From JASEFH01 sp034679905 (GTDB lineage: Archaea > Halobacteriota > Methanomicrobia > Methanomicrobiales > JACTUA01), in assembly GCA_034679905.1 (NCBI GenBank), contig JAXDAH010000197.1, positions 1 to 5,020 on the forward strand: a DNA stretch of 5,020 nucleotides, written 5' to 3'. The notes beneath the pieces are model-generated. The model was not told the origin of the DNA. It made no database searches and worked only from the letters and a program-made list of their open reading frames with translations. The position numbers were made by a program, and so were the translations under genes. Within the stretch, counting starts at the first letter, position 1. Each line of letters starts with the position of its first letter. Positions 4,331-5,020 of this stretch are shown piece by piece.

Positions 4331-5020
4331 ATGCTCCATCCTCCCCTGGAGACCGCCCTGCTGCGCGGGGATCGACCTGCGATCTCCGTCGTGATCCCGG
4401 CCCGGAACGAAGCAGAGTCGATCGAGGGCTGCCTGCGGTCCATCGACCGCCAGGCCTTGGAGCGGGAGGCGTTCGAGATCGTCGTCGTCGACGGGAACTC
4501 CGCGGACGATACCGTGGCGTTCGCGGAGCGGTACGCCGATACCGTCTTTGTCCAGCGGCGGAGCGGGATCGGCGGGGCCCGCCGGGACGGGGCGGAGGCG
4601 GCCAGAGGCGACGTGCTGGTCTTCACCGATGCAGACTCCTCTTTTGAGCCCGCCTGGCTGCCGGCGATCGCGGAGAACCTGGTCCTGCAGGGCTACGACG
4701 TCAGCACGGGCCCCATCCTCTTCCGGGAGGGGACCTGGCGGTCCGATCTGCTCCAGCTCTGGCGGAAGGTCTACACCCTGATGAACTTCTTCAACTACTA
4801 CCGCCTGATCGGCCCCAACATCGCCATCACCCGCCCCGCCTACGACCGCATCCATGGCCACGCGGACATCTCGATCCTGGAGGACTACGACCTCTCGATC
4901 CGCCTGCGGCGGGAGCGGAACCTCCAGTTCAGCTACGATCCCCGCCAGGTGGTCTACACCTCCGCCCGCCGCATCTGCAACCTGCTGGGCTACGTGCTGC
5001 TCTTCCTCTACGGCCAGTAC
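4331..5020 (+). CDS. Family 2 glycosyltransferase, cut by the window end
   Basis: The first 230 codons of a GT2 (GT-A fold) glycosyltransferase, open to the last base. Motifs in order: nucleotide-binding strand ISVVIPARNEAESIEGCLRS (18-37); VVVDGNSADDT (51-61); SGIGGARRDGAEAARGD (78-94); and the metal-binding DxD in FTDADS (D100, D102). Next comes the acceptor-side GPNIAITRPAYDRI (161-174), the catalytic-base candidate ILEDYDLSIRLR (E184-D185), and VVYTSARR (207-214), usual in archaeal members. The last visible residues, from about 216 (CNLLGYVLLFLYGQY), are hydrophobic and may begin a membrane segment. It would transfer a sugar from a nucleotide or lipid-linked donor in cell-surface glycan or glycolipid synthesis. 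The donor and acceptor cannot be told. ATG 4331 is favoured by the TATA box 26-33 bases upstream. Codons are strongly G/C-ending, marking a return to native-looking sequence. Confidence 0.88.
   Translation, partial: MLHPPLETALLRGDRPAISVVIPARNEAESIEGCLRSIDRQALEREAFEIVVVDGNSADDTVAFAERYADTVFVQRRSGIGGARRDGAEAARGDVLVFTDADSSFEPAWLPAIAENLVLQGYDVSTGPILFREGTWRSDLLQLWRKVYTLMNFFNYYRLIGPNIAITRPAYDRIHGHADISILEDYDLSIRLRRERNLQFSYDPRQVVYTSARRICNLLGYVLLFLYGQY

Noticed and set aside
4253..4861. Minus-strand open frame of 202 codons over the glycosyltransferase
   Set aside because: It has the low-complexity D/G/R/V-rich composition typical of antisense shadows, and the plus strand carries all GT2 motifs.
1..5020. 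CRISPR array, transposase, terminal inverted repeats, integrase or att sites
   Set aside because: No regularly spaced repeats, no transposase or integrase motifs and no paired ends were seen. The repeated blocks are promoter cassettes tied to start codons.

Overview
The window looks like an archaeal chromosome segment, most plausibly from a methanogen of the Methanomicrobia/Methanoculleus type. Three things point that way: archaeal TATA-box promoters very close to start codons (1322-1329, 4298-4305), several genes of families concentrated in Euryarchaeota (DUF104/AF2212-like antitoxins, ATPase_2-DUF234 proteins), and a split between G+C-rich housekeeping-style codon use and more A+T-rich accessory DNA. 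The genus is an inference and cannot be fixed from this window.

Layout. Positions 1-1223 and 3249-4203 form a toxin-antitoxin island. It holds four DUF104-family antitoxin genes: 253-441 (minus strand), 605-788 (frameshifted), 1017-1223, and 3591-3785. There is one intact PIN-domain toxin (vapC, 3766-4203), one wrecked vapC readable only by joining three frames (785-1000), one doubtful vapC start relic (77-256, minus strand), and one frameshifted HicB-type antitoxin (3249-3442) with no HicA. Only the pair 3591-3785/3766-4203 is an intact, translationally overlapping module. In the middle lies a 467-residue AAA+/STAND-like ATPase with a DUF234 nuclease-like C-terminus (1350-2753), transcribed from its own very A+T-rich, probably leaderless promoter. 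After it come about 500 bases with no convincing gene (2754-3248). At the right edge a family-2 glycosyltransferase starts at 4331 and runs off the window.

How the parts relate. Two plus-strand antitoxin genes share the same upstream cassette: 21 identical bases, placed exactly 50 bases before each ATG. A diverged third copy precedes the third antitoxin and lies inside the C-terminal relic of the broken vapC. This fits modules built by duplication of one [promoter-antitoxin-PIN toxin] unit, followed by loss of the toxins and, in one case, of the antitoxin frame. The surviving VapBC pair could regulate the other copies in trans. The ATPase and glycosyltransferase have no visible functional tie to the modules beyond sharing the locus. 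I see no wholly new system here. The most unusual signal is an excess of related antitoxins under a shared promoter with almost all toxins lost.
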